Shown here piece after piece: positions 10,326 to 18,617 of a stretch of 64,000 nucleotides of DNA. The DNA comes from Nitrosomonas sp. (GTDB lineage Bacteria > Pseudomonadota > Gammaproteobacteria > Burkholderiales > Nitrosomonadaceae). Made by a program: the position numbers and the translations under genes. The notes under the pieces were generated by a model that saw nothing but the letters and a program-made list of their open reading frames with translations, did not search any database and was not told the DNA's origin. The first letter of the stretch is position 1. Every line of letters starts with the position of its first letter. The DNA lies in the NCBI GenBank assembly GCA_021604405.1, contig BQJA01000001.1, positions 52,890 through 116,889 of the forward strand, written 5' to 3'.

Positions 10326-10887
10326 TATATTATTCTCCTAATCATGACATTAAATTACCAATTCCCGCCAGTTTATTTCATATGTAATATTTGTAGTGAC
10401 ACAAACAGGCGAAAAGACCCCCACTTTCAAGTGCCAGATCTCTATGTGATTTTTTATACTATCCGGCAAAGGTAGTCTACTATTTGTTTGTATTATGTCA
10501 ACATAAAGCTGAAGTTTTGCCGCATTTAATTCGAAGAGAGCGTAAACACTGCTTAGCGATAATCATTCATAATCAGAAAACAAACGCGTCACGTTAAACT
10601 GTTCTGCCAATAACTGACAACCGAATATTTTCGTTGCGCAATGCGCAACGTATCGAGAATGCATTGCAAACTCTAAATCATGAATGAGAGAATTACCTGT
10701 CGTTGTGGATCGTTTGATGCAAGTGGCGATGGCGTGTTATCAGGATACAGATAAGTTTGCAGGAAACGCCTAAACAACAACATAATTACGATGCAGATAA
10801 ACGGGATGAAAACAAACAGGTTTCGCGAATTGTGTAGTCATTGTGCGACTTGAAAACTTTTGTCTGTTATTTTGGAGGAACTTGTTG
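10326..10887. other. Intergenic region with an exact inverted repeat
   Basis: About 560 bases between divergent genes. It holds the ribosome site of the acidic protein on the left, the GGAGG of the next gene on the right (10874-10878), and the 9+1+9 inverted repeat listed separately. It is A/T-rich; no ORF or RNA gene is convincing. Confidence 0.5.
10632..10650. promoter_or_regulatory. Perfect 19-bp inverted repeat
   Basis: CGTTGCGCA-A-TGCGCAACG: nine-base arms around one base, in the divergent intergenic region. It has no T-run, so it is more like a dimeric repressor operator or a REP-like element than a terminator. The regulator is unknown. Confidence 0.5.
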
Positions 10888-11592
10888 ATGAACAAATTGC
10901 CGCTGTTAATTTCTGTCCCGCATGCGGGTTTGCGGGTGCCGCAGGAGGTCGAAGATTTATGTGTTCTGAGCGAGGATGACATTGTCAAGGACGGTGATGA
11001 GCACGCTGCAGCAATTTATTATCCGCTGAAGCAAAATGTGGCCGAATTTCTCACCACCGACATTGCCCGGGCAATTGTTGATCTGAACCGGGCAGAAGAT
11101 GACTTTAGAAAAGACGGCGTTATTAAAACCCATACCTGCTGGAATGTTTCAGTCTACCGTGAATTTCCTTCAGCAGAAATGATTAAAGTTTTGCTGGCCA
11201 AGTATCACAGGCCATATCATGATCGACTCAAGTCACTTGCGAAGACCGGTGTTGCGCTTGGTGTTGATTGTCATACCATGGCCGAAATTGCACCGCCCGC
11301 AGCGCCAGATCCCGGCAAGGAGCGGCCGGCGGTCAACCTGGGTGATGCCAATGGAAGTATCCCGGCTGAATGGCGCGATTCTTTGATGGCATGTTTCCGG
11401 CAGGCTTTCGGCAGGCATAGCGTAACGCTAAATGATCCGTTCTCGGGCGGCTATATCACGCGGGCCCATGCGTCAGAGTTACCCTGGTTGCAGGTGGAAC
11501 TTTCCCGCGCTTTTTACATGAGTAATGAAGAAAAAACAGCTTGTGTGCATGAGGCGATGCGTAACTGGTGTGAACGTTACCTTTATAAATAA
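10888..11592 (+). CDS. N-formylglutamate amidohydrolase family protein
   Basis: 234 residues from the ATG at 10888, chosen because GGAGG lies 9 bases before it; a longer in-frame start at 10843 has no ribosome site. Motifs of the FGase family (HutG-type, metal hydrolase) are visible: LLISVPHAGLRVP at the N-terminus, KDGDEHAA, DLNRAEDD, GVDCHTM and FSGGYITRAH. Family members deformylate N-formyl amino acids or act on related amides. No other histidine-degradation gene is nearby, so the substrate is uncertain. It is shorter than classical HutG enzymes (about 270). It stands alone, convergent with the HPF-like gene. Confidence 0.85.
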   Translation: MNKLPLLISVPHAGLRVPQEVEDLCVLSEDDIVKDGDEHAAAIYYPLKQNVAEFLTTDIARAIVDLNRAEDDFRKDGVIKTHTCWNVSVYREFPSAEMIKVLLAKYHRPYHDRLKSLAKTGVALGVDCHTMAEIAPPAAPDPGKERPAVNLGDANGSIPAEWRDSLMACFRQAFGRHSVTLNDPFSGGYITRAHASELPWLQVELSRAFYMSNEEKTACVHEAMRNWCERYLYK

Positions 11593-11678
11593 CCAGAATT
11601 ATTTTATTCGCCCGAACGCTGTTTTTTGCTGGTATCTGTCAATTTTCAACCAGTCATGATATCTGTGGCGGATGTGAA

Positions 11679-12242
11679 TCAGGTCGCATGTTGCTTGCCT
11701 TCAACATGGACAGTGCTCGCTTGAGGACCTTGTTCACCGGTTTCCTCAATGAAATGGACGGATGTGCCCACTTCGAGTTTTTCAAAATCCGCGTCGAAAA
11801 CACTGTTGCGATGAAAATATATTTCCCGATTGTCACTTGACGCGATGATGCCATAGTTCTCATCAGGCACCAGTCGGATTACCTTGCCGTGCGGCATTGA
11901 TTCATGTGCCTTGGTCTTTCCGTGACGTTTCCGCACATAATCTTCCAATTGCCTTCGTGCAGCATCGAAGGCGTCACGAATGGCGACATAGACATCTTCA
12001 TGCGCGTGATGTTTGTCGGAATGCCTGCTGGCGAGAATCTCAGTGCCAGGTAATGTGATATCGATTTTGACATGGTAAATATTACCCTGGTGGTGGTGTT
12101 TATGTGGCGCCTCGATGGTTACCCTGCAACTGGTGATATGTTCGGCAAAACGTTCCAGTTTCTCGGCTTTTACTCGGATTACAGACTCTATGGCATCCGA
12201 CGCTTCCAGATTGCGCCAAGTGATTTGTAGTGGTAATTGCAT
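11679..12242 (-). CDS. Ribosome-associated HPF/RaiA-like protein fused to a cold-shock-like domain
   Basis: 187 residues. The N-terminal part (about 1-105) has the HPF/RaiA (S30AE) fold pattern: MQLPLQITWRNLEASD, a KLERF helix, TSCRVTIE, a histidine-rich loop and a YVAIRDAFDAARRQLEDY helix. The C-terminal part (about 116-182) resembles a cold-shock OB fold: HGKVIRLVPDENYGII, REIYFHRNSV, GTSVHFIEETGEQGPQASTV. HPF proteins bind the small ribosomal subunit and cause hibernation; the added RNA-binding-like domain is a known but less common arrangement. AGGAG lies in front of the ATG. A role in translation under stress is inferred. Confidence 0.88.
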   Translation of the reverse strand: MQLPLQITWRNLEASDAIESVIRVKAEKLERFAEHITSCRVTIEAPHKHHHQGNIYHVKIDITLPGTEILASRHSDKHHAHEDVYVAIRDAFDAARRQLEDYVRKRHGKTKAHESMPHGKVIRLVPDENYGIIASSDNREIYFHRNSVFDADFEKLEVGTSVHFIEETGEQGPQASTVHVEGKQHAT

Positions 12243-12567
12243 AGATTGCTTCTCCTTGCTTTCTAATGAAATTTTATCTGTTGCAATGGGTGTAAATTAA
12301 GGTTAAGTGCAAATCACTGAATGTAATTGGCCGTCATCCCATAGTTATCTTATCCACGAGTACCCGCAGCGAAAGTAAATGATGGCTGGACAATCTCCAA
12401 AAGCCCAAAATGAAAACGGGATGGTTAGCATATACAAAACAATCAACGTTTAGTTGTGGGAAAGTTGATTAACTCTCGGTTTTATCCGCTTATGCTACCA
12501 GATATTTTTTAAAAAAAGTATTGACTGGTACAACTGATCGGTTTAGTTTTTTTTGCAGGAGACAGTC
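12243..12567. other. Divergent intergenic region, HPF-like gene / methyltransferase
   Basis: About 325 bases that must contain both promoters. AGGAGA (12557-12562) is the ribosome site of the right-hand gene. A TTGACT hexamer at 12521 lacks a good -10 partner at a usable distance. No other gene is seen. Confidence 0.45.
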
Positions 12568-13344
12568 ATGACGTCAGAAATTTTTAGTAAAGTCGCGGCC
12601 AGATCAGATACCAAAACAAATAGGTTGATGCGTGGTTTTGCAATAGCCTATGCACTATTTGCTTATTGTGTCGGTGCCAGTACGTTATTCTGGTTTTTTC
12701 TGGCGTCGGTTGGGTTTGCGCCCTATTCGCTTTCCCGTATCGAAACTGACAGTATTCTTGCGGCGTTGGGTATAAATTTTTTCCTGGTATTTATGTTTGC
12801 CTTGCAGCACACCGTTATGGCCAGAAAAAGCTTCAAACAAATATGGACTCGGCTTATTCCTGAGCACCTGGAACGGTCAACTTTTGTTTTGTCGGCCGGC
12901 GTCTGTATGGCACTCATGTTGTGGTATTGGCAGCCTCTTCCCGGTGTTATCTGGTCGATTGGCAATGAATATGCCAGGCTGGCAGTACTGAGTCTTGCTT
13001 TTGCTGGAGTAGCCTATGTGTTGATCACTACGCTGGTTGCCAATCACTTTGAATTGCTTGGAATACGCCAGGCGTGGCTCTATGCCACCGGAAGGTCCTA
13101 TACGCCATTGGAATTTAAAAGACACTGGGTTTACAAGTACAGCCGTCACCCAATGATGCTGGGTTTACTGGTTGTGATCTGGGCAACCCCGGACATGTCC
13201 GTTAGCCGTCTGGTATTCGCCGTATTGCTGACGATTTACCTGTTTGTTGGCATTCAGTTTGAAGAGCGCGCCTTAATACAGGAATTTGGTGACAAGTACC
13301 GGGAATACAAAAAAGAAGTCGGTATGTTTTGCACTTTTCGATAA
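12568..13344 (+). CDS. mddA: Integral membrane methyltransferase, MddA/NnrU-like
   Basis: 258 residues with about five or six membrane helices. The start at ATG 12568 is chosen for the AGGAGA seven bases upstream; an in-frame TTG at 12553 is unlikely. The C-terminal signature YKYSRHPMMLGLLVVIWATP followed by FEERALIQEFGDKYREY is that of isoprenylcysteine-methyltransferase-like enzymes. Within that group it reads most like methanethiol S-methyltransferase (MddA), which makes dimethyl sulfide from methanethiol with S-adenosylmethionine. NnrU-type proteins share the fold, so the substrate is not proven. It is monocistronic, with no sulfur genes beside it. Confidence 0.75.
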   Translation: MTSEIFSKVAARSDTKTNRLMRGFAIAYALFAYCVGASTLFWFFLASVGFAPYSLSRIETDSILAALGINFFLVFMFALQHTVMARKSFKQIWTRLIPEHLERSTFVLSAGVCMALMLWYWQPLPGVIWSIGNEYARLAVLSLAFAGVAYVLITTLVANHFELLGIRQAWLYATGRSYTPLEFKRHWVYKYSRHPMMLGLLVVIWATPDMSVSRLVFAVLLTIYLFVGIQFEERALIQEFGDKYREYKKEVGMFCTFR

Positions 13345-13633
13345 ACAGACCCATACATCATCACGAAATCGGCAAATTGCTGAGCGAGATGCGTCATGCG
13401 TTCCTGCCTTCGATAGCTTTTCATATTCTATATTGAAAATAATTTCAATAAGTTGTTAAGACAAAGCGACGGTTTTGTGGCTGGCGAGAACAATGTACAA
13501 TGTGCACAAGTAATTATCTTAAGTCTAATGTCGCCAATTCTCTTAGTTTCCAACGACAAGCAGGGGTTGTTTTGATGTCGGTATTTGATCGGCAGTAATC
13601 AGCCAATGTCTTGTCATTTGATTTGCCATTTCC

Positions 13634-15208
13634 ATGCGCAGAATACAATTCGCCATAAAACATAATATCGGTACTAAGTATATTTTTGAATTGCTTGCCA
13701 AGGAATATCCGCGTAATGAAAAACACCAGGTGCGTATTCACCGGCAATATCTCGATTCCTTTGATTGGCGGATGCATCAGAATTCTTATGTTTGCGGGAC
13801 AGATGACAATGATGCGGTAAAAAATTTTTTTCTGGAAAAAAGCGAAACCGGCGAATGTGTATATACGCTTCCATTGAGTGAGACGCCAAAATTTTCGCAG
13901 GACATTCCCCACGCAAAGTGTCGTCGACTTCTTGAAGGTATTCTTGAAATCAGAGCGCTTATAGGTGCCGCATCGGTAACTATCCGGCAAAGACAGTTGC
14001 TTATACTGGATAATCAACATAAGACGCTGATTAGACTTCACGTTGAGAGTTACACGATTCCCGGATGCACCGGTTTACAGGCGATTCCAGGGCGGTTAAT
14101 GGTTTTTCCAGTCAGAGGCTATAAAAAAGTATTGCATGGTGTCGTGCAGTATATTTCTGAGCAGTTAAGACTCAGCCCGGTAGAAACCAATTTGCTGGAT
14201 GAAATACTGGTGGTAATCGGTAAAGTACCTGCCCCTGCGGCGCTCGATGTAACCAAGAAGCTGAGTGGTTCACTTAATACCTGGCAAGCTGCGCAAATTT
14301 TGTTCAGTGATTTGCTAAACGTGATGCAGGCAAATGAGCAGGGCCTGCGTGATGCCATTGATACGGAATTTTTACATGATTATCGGGTTGCATTGAGGCG
14401 CACCCGCTCGCTTTTGACGCAAATTAAACATTTGTTTCCCAGCAAAGAACTCGAGTACTTCAAACAGGAATTTTACTGGCTTGGGTTGATTACCAGCCCC
14501 ACTCGTGACCTTGACGTATACTTGCTGAAATTTGATAATTATGACAAGGTGCTGCCAGTAGCGCTCCGTGATGATCTTGTGCCGTTTCGGCAGTTCCTGC
14601 GTCGACACTGGAAAGCGGAACATACACGTTTATGTGAAGCGCTCAATTCAAAAAGATACCGTAAGCTCATCCGCGAATGGAAACGGATTTTGCAGCGCCG
14701 GAGTATCCAGTCGCCACAGACGTTTAATGCCAAAAATCCCGCTAAACAGGTTGCCAATCAACGAATCTTGAAACTTTATAGGAAAGTTTTAAAGGAAGGC
14801 GGTGCAATTGCGCCGGAATCACCTGATGAGGATTTGCATGAATTACGTAAAACCTGTAAAAAGTTCCGTTACTTAATGGAATTCTTTCAGAGTTATTATC
14901 CCAGTGATCAAATTAAACGTTTGATAAAAAATCTAAAAATGTTGCAGGATAATCTGGGAGATTTTCAAGATCTGTGTGTCCAAACGCAACAACTAAGCGA
15001 TTTTGCACAGCAAATGCAAGATGAAGGGCTGGTTGATACCAAAACGATTATGGCCATGGGTGTATTAGTGCAAAACCTTGTCACCCGGAAAGAAACAGTG
15101 CGGCGTCATTTTAGCGAACGATTCAAGGAGTTTTCCTCGGCGGAGAGAGTGATGGAATTTAAAACAGCATTCAGTTGTGCTAACACATTAGAAGGTGCGC
15201 CTGCATGA
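13634..15208 (+). CDS. CHAD domain protein with degenerate CYTH-like N-terminus
   Basis: 524 residues. Residues about 1-200 look like a worn CYTH (triphosphate tunnel) domain: a QYLDSFDWRM strand is recognisable, but the usual N-terminal ExExK triad is not seen. Residues about 225-510 are a helical CHAD domain with its two conserved basic helices: His248 in LHDYRVALRRTRS and His402 in LHELRKTCKKFRY, plus LQDNLGDFQD. CHAD domains bind polyphosphate and often associate with polyphosphate granules. The stop overlaps the parA start (ATGA), implying coupled translation. No good ribosome site precedes the ATG at 13634, so the start is tentative. It is the first gene of a CHAD-ParA-SixA operon. Confidence 0.9.
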   Translation: MRRIQFAIKHNIGTKYIFELLAKEYPRNEKHQVRIHRQYLDSFDWRMHQNSYVCGTDDNDAVKNFFLEKSETGECVYTLPLSETPKFSQDIPHAKCRRLLEGILEIRALIGAASVTIRQRQLLILDNQHKTLIRLHVESYTIPGCTGLQAIPGRLMVFPVRGYKKVLHGVVQYISEQLRLSPVETNLLDEILVVIGKVPAPAALDVTKKLSGSLNTWQAAQILFSDLLNVMQANEQGLRDAIDTEFLHDYRVALRRTRSLLTQIKHLFPSKELEYFKQEFYWLGLITSPTRDLDVYLLKFDNYDKVLPVALRDDLVPFRQFLRRHWKAEHTRLCEALNSKRYRKLIREWKRILQRRSIQSPQTFNAKNPAKQVANQRILKLYRKVLKEGGAIAPESPDEDLHELRKTCKKFRYLMEFFQSYYPSDQIKRLIKNLKMLQDNLGDFQDLCVQTQQLSDFAQQMQDEGLVDTKTIMAMGVLVQNLVTRKETVRRHFSERFKEFSSAERVMEFKTAFSCANTLEGAPA

Positions 15209-15963
15209 AGATTATTGCTTGCTACAATATCAAGGGTGGCATTGGCAAAACGGCAACAACGGTTAATTTAGCCTATCTTGCGTCACAAGAAGGTGCGAAG
15301 ACCTTAGTTTGGGATCTTGATCCACAAGGCGCGGCCAGCTTTTATTTTCGCATTAAACCCAAAGTAAAAAAAGGCGGGAAGGGACTGCTTACTGGTAAAA
15401 AAGAGCTGGATGATGTGATTAAAGGCACGGACTTTGAGAACCTGGATCTTGTTCCGGCAGATTTTTCCTATCGGAATCTCGATCTTGAACTCGATGATTT
15501 TAAAAATGCAGATAAACAAATACGTAAGCTTTTAAAACCGCTGAGGCAGGAATATGATTATGTTTTTCTTGATTGCCCGCCCAGTGTATCGTTAGTGTCG
15601 GAAAATATTCTGGTAGCAGCCGATATCATTATGGTCCCGACGATTCCTACGACATTATCATTGCGTACACTGGATCAGATTATTGAATTTTGCAAAAAAA
15701 TAGGGATTGCGCAATCTAAGATATTGATGTTCTTTTCCATGGTGGATATTCGCAAGAAACTGCACAAAGAGATTCTCGAGATCCCGGCTAAAAATATAAA
15801 GGCGTTAAAAACCAGCATTCCGTATGCAAGTGACGTGGAGAAAATGGGTTTGCATCGCCAGCCGGCACCCGTATTTGCCAGTCAAAGCCGCTCTGTTAAA
15901 GCGTATCAAGCTTTATGGCACGAAACCAAGCGTTATATGGCTGAAGACGTGCGGGGTGAGTGA
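15205..15963 (+). CDS. ParA/MinD-type ATPase
   Basis: 252 residues with the deviant Walker A KGGIGKT (10-16), switch I region WDLDPQGAASFYF, Walker B-like YVFLDCPPS, and a C-terminal helix ending in a basic, nucleoid-binding-like region. No N-terminal DNA-binding domain is present, so it is the small ParA type used to position plasmids, chemoreceptor arrays, carboxysomes and other cargo. There is no parB or parS nearby. It overlaps the CHAD gene (ATGA at 15205) and the following sixA (TGATG at 15961), so the three are translated together. The inferred cargo is whatever the CHAD protein binds, possibly polyphosphate granules. Confidence 0.92.
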   Translation: MKIIACYNIKGGIGKTATTVNLAYLASQEGAKTLVWDLDPQGAASFYFRIKPKVKKGGKGLLTGKKELDDVIKGTDFENLDLVPADFSYRNLDLELDDFKNADKQIRKLLKPLRQEYDYVFLDCPPSVSLVSENILVAADIIMVPTIPTTLSLRTLDQIIEFCKKIGIAQSKILMFFSMVDIRKKLHKEILEIPAKNIKALKTSIPYASDVEKMGLHRQPAPVFASQSRSVKAYQALWHETKRYMAEDVRGE

Positions 15964-16472
15964 TGACACATTTCCTTTTTTTATTACGTCACGCAAAATC
16001 TGACTGGCAAACAGACGCTGCCTCAGACTTTGAACGGCCGCTCTCAGAGAGAGGATTAAGAGATGCGCAAAAAATGGCCCATTGGTTGATTCAACAATCA
16101 AAGATGCCGGCAACGATCGTCAGTTCCCCAGCGTTGCGGGCTTATCAGACAGCGCTTGTTTTCGCTCATGCGATGAAAATACAACCAGGAGACATTAGCT
16201 TCGATAAGCGGATTTACGAAGCGAGCCCTCACCATGTCCTGGAAATAATAAGGTGTTTTCCAGAAACCGGGAAGTCGGTATTGTTAATCGGACATAATCC
16301 CGGGTTTGATTCTTTATTGCAGATGCTTTGCAAAATGACTGAATCGCGTGCTGATGGCAAGTTGATGACAACTGCCGCAATCGCCAGGATTCGTGTGACA
16401 GGCTCTTGGCGGGGGATAAGTGATAATTGTTGTGTGTTGGATGGCCTTACTCGGCCGAAAGATTTGCACTAA
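15963..16472 (+). CDS. sixA: SixA-like histidine phosphatase
   Basis: 169 residues of the histidine-phosphatase superfamily. The catalytic motif LLRHAKSDW is at the N-terminus (Arg9, His10), then ERPLSERG, IVSSPALRAYQTA and the second catalytic histidine His111 in LLIGHNPGFDSLL. This is the compact SixA form, which removes phosphate from histidine-phosphorylated HPt or PTS proteins. The ATG at 15963 overlaps the parA stop; a GTG one codon earlier is an alternative. SixA-type genes are often found beside CHAD genes, so a shared phosphate-related role is plausible. The true substrate is unknown. Confidence 0.9.
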   Translation: MTHFLFLLRHAKSDWQTDAASDFERPLSERGLRDAQKMAHWLIQQSKMPATIVSSPALRAYQTALVFAHAMKIQPGDISFDKRIYEASPHHVLEIIRCFPETGKSVLLIGHNPGFDSLLQMLCKMTESRADGKLMTTAAIARIRVTGSWRGISDNCCVLDGLTRPKDLH

Positions 16473-16502
16473 CAGTCCTGAGAACATGCCCCAGAACTGT
16501 TA
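16470..16502. terminator. Stem-loop between convergent genes
   Basis: TAACAGT(C)CTG pairs with CAG(A)ACTGTTA around an 11-base loop, with one internal mismatch. It starts at the sixA stop codon and faces the convergent lipoprotein gene. There is no T-run on either side, so it is a weak or processing-type terminator at best. Confidence 0.35.
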
Positions 16503-16544
16503 GTTGATTGCGCGGTGCAATATCCTTAACGGATGTTATGAAAG

Positions 16545-17153
16545 TCAGTGAATACTGCCCAACGTTTGCGAAATCACCGCCTTCGACGACGCGTAAACTT
16601 TATCAACCGTCTTGTTTGTGACTTTGCGGTAAGCCGCGCGTGAAGAGGCTGTCTGATCGCCTGCTTCTTTTACTTCCACGTTATACAATTCCTTTCCGTT
16701 GGTATCATAAAAAGAGTACAAAACGCCGATATTCGACACAATCTTATCGTTAAAACCTTCGGGTACTGAGATATTTGAAGTAATCAGATCAACCTTGATA
16801 ATCAAATTACCCTGGCCAGTAAATTCGTCGAATGAGCTAATGAAACATTGACTTCCAAACATGTTTTGTGAAATATCCTGGACATCCTCCTCAATCATAT
16901 GACCAACTTCCAGGATAACGGTGTTATCTCTTTTAAAATGATTTTCTACAAAAAAGCCATAACTGTTATCCATGAATGCCGGTGTTGATACGATGGTTGC
17001 ATGATTCGATAATTTTTTGTCAATAATAAAACAGGGTTGATAGGTGTTCTTTAAATCCGCATAGCGGGCTGAAGGGGCGGCTGCCTTTTGGGTGCTAATA
17101 CTTTCACATCCAAGCAGTGCAATAAATATAACTAATAATAGTAAGTTTTTCAT
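16545..17153 (-). CDS. Predicted lipoprotein of unknown function (202 aa)
   Basis: From the ATG at 17153 (GAGGAAAAG ribosome site six bases upstream; the longer in-frame start at 17186 has none) the protein has a short lipoprotein signal MKNLLLLVIF with lipobox LLGC. The mature part of about 185 residues is predicted beta-rich, with NHFKRDNTVILEVG, GNLIIKVDLIT and a C-terminal Lys/Ser-rich segment, and two internal cysteines (QPCF, SQCF) that could pair. I do not recognise the family. It is the last of three small envelope genes on the minus strand downstream of the cpx-like system, with a long gap before the entericidin gene. Confidence 0.78.
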   Translation of the reverse strand: MKNLLLLVIFIALLGCESISTQKAAAPSARYADLKNTYQPCFIIDKKLSNHATIVSTPAFMDNSYGFFVENHFKRDNTVILEVGHMIEEDVQDISQNMFGSQCFISSFDEFTGQGNLIIKVDLITSNISVPEGFNDKIVSNIGVLYSFYDTNGKELYNVEVKEAGDQTASSRAAYRKVTNKTVDKVYASSKAVISQTLGSIH

Positions 17154-17769
17154 AGCTTTTCCTCGCCAAAAATTTATCTCTTGCATCCACTACTTCAAAG
17201 GATAGCGATTATGGTAATAGACTTTGCAGTAACCTCGCTGCGGCGAAAGCATTGCCGATTGCAAATCATTGTAGAATCAAAGCGGCGCTGAATATAAGGG
17301 AGATCGCTCCTCTTTTATGTGAAACATTTAACCCATTTTTATTGTTATAAATCGGGACATTTATCCTAATTTGGTTATATTTTTTGTCTTTGTAAGAATT
17401 GGTCAAAGCCTTAATCAGCCAGAACTGAAAATGATTCTGATGCAATATTTATTTGTTTACCCTTTCGTTTAATATTGGTTGTAGCGCTTGGTCTGGTGAT
17501 AGCCGTATCATCCAACCTGATTGATATTATAGAAGCAAAACTCATAAATAGGGGTATTTTGTCGTCTATTTCTCAGAGATATTTTCATACTTTTATTAAC
17601 TAGTTGTTATAAAGGCAAAAAATTTGTCACTATATAGCAACAATCGTTATAAAATATGATATACCATTGAATAATAAAGATTATTCATCTGGTTATTGGT
17701 ATCGCACTGGTAACGGGGGGGTTAAGATGCCACCAGCGAACAACTGGTGGCGTATTTACCAACGAGTGA
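17154..17769. other. A/T-rich intergenic region
   Basis: About 615 bases between the lipoprotein and entericidin genes. Near 17440-17600 one plus-strand frame encodes a membrane-helix-like stretch but has no proper start codon, so it may be a decayed gene. A hairpin follows the entericidin gene (17729-17751). Nothing else is supported. Confidence 0.45.
17729..17751 (-). terminator. Hairpin downstream of the entericidin gene
   Basis: Perfect 8-base stem GCCACCAG/CTGGTGGC with a 7-base loop, 18 bases after the stop codon in the direction of transcription. The following T-tract is weak, so termination is likely but not certain. Confidence 0.45.
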
Positions 17770-17895
17770 TTATTGGGCAGATCGTTCTAAAGCTTCACCA
17801 CCTTCTTGTATATCTTGGCCAGCGCCAGACATGGTATTACAAGCTGTTAGACCAAGCACTACATAAAGAATAATAATTATCTGAAAAATTTTCAT
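17770..17895 (-). CDS. Entericidin A/B family lipoprotein
   Basis: 41 residues: a hydrophobic leader MKIFQIIIILYVVLG, lipobox LTAC, then the family signature NTMSGAGQDIQEGGEALE. AAAGGAAAAG precedes the ATG at 17895. Entericidins are tiny membrane lipoproteins linked in enterobacteria to stationary-phase toxin/antidote pairs; in betaproteobacteria their role is undefined. A second, closely related copy lies between leuC and leuD in this window (37932-38057). Confidence 0.92.
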   Translation of the reverse strand: MKIFQIIIILYVVLGLTACNTMSGAGQDIQEGGEALERSAQ

Positions 17896-17968
17896 TTCTT
17901 TTCCTTTAAAATGTATAGTGAAATTATGAGGCGATAAAACATGAACATGAATACATCGTTCATTCATA

Positions 17969-18136
17969 TCAGATGGATGGCGGACGTCGACCTATAACCC
18001 AGAATATAACAGCCAGAACAAGACCAACCACAAATAAAGTCCAAGCCATTTCAGCAGCAATACTTGCAACCCCCGTTACACCCAATAAACCAGCGATAAT
18101 CGCTAAGACTAAGAAAATAATTGCCAACTTTATCAT
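17969..18136 (-). CDS. DUF1328 (YtjA-like) small membrane protein
   Basis: 55 residues with two hydrophobic helices separated by a short loop (GVTGVASIAAEMAW), then VIGRRPPSI at the C-terminus. This is the DUF1328/YtjA pattern. GGAGAGG stands five bases before the ATG at 18136. Such proteins sit in the cytoplasmic membrane and are often stress-induced; the function is unknown. It lies just upstream of the entericidin gene on the same strand (73 bases apart), so the two may be co-expressed. Confidence 0.9.
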   Translation of the reverse strand: MIKLAIIFLVLAIIAGLLGVTGVASIAAEMAWTLFVVGLVLAVIFWVIGRRPPSI

Positions 18137-18617
18137 CGTCCTCTCCTATGTTGTTGACCGAAGCCTCAATAAAAAAATGAATTGCTGTCGATAAGTATGG
18201 GGGAGTCTTTCAAGCAAGCGTTATTAACTATGTTAATGATAGTCATAACAATTTAAATACTTTTATCTGTGTTGAGTGTCAGATGCGGTCTACTATCTCA
18301 TATCAGCAATTGGTCAGCCGCCTTGAACCTTGATTTGTCCGCCAACTTTTTGCTTAATGTAATGTCTCATATTACTCAATTAAATGGTCGGCTAGAAACG
18401 AATTCAAAAAGGGGAAGGATCATGAAATTGCATAACTCAGCACAGCTTGCCGGACGAAACCAGAAATGCGCATACTTCGTTTAGCCGCGCAATAGGGGTT
18501 TGGAGATGAATTCAGCGTGTCGGCCGAGGGGAGTTGAAGAGGGCTAACGTTGAGGCAGTCAGGAATAAAGTAATGACTCGGTTAAATTGACCGGGAGGGA
18601 ATTATCGTCTGAAACCG
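18137..18617. other. Intergenic region between DUF1328 and the cpxA-like gene
   Basis: About 480 bases. It should carry the promoter for the small membrane genes. One 20-codon plus-strand frame (18422-18484) has a strong GGGGAAGG site but no family. No terminator or RNA gene is clear. Confidence 0.4.

Noticed and set aside
10558-10574. Fur-box-like GATAATCATT sequence
   Set aside because: Only ten of nineteen consensus positions align well, and it is 230 bases from the nearest start.
12521-12549. TTGACT and TAGTTT as a promoter for the MddA-like gene
   Set aside because: The -10 matches only three of six positions, and the start of transcription would fall inside the ribosome site.
17440-17600. 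Membrane-helix-like plus-strand frame
   Set aside because: No ATG or GTG start in frame with a ribosome site; only a late TTG. At most a remnant.
18422-18484. 20-codon ORF with a strong GGGGAAGG site
   Set aside because: Too short to support without conservation data; no downstream partner on that strand.
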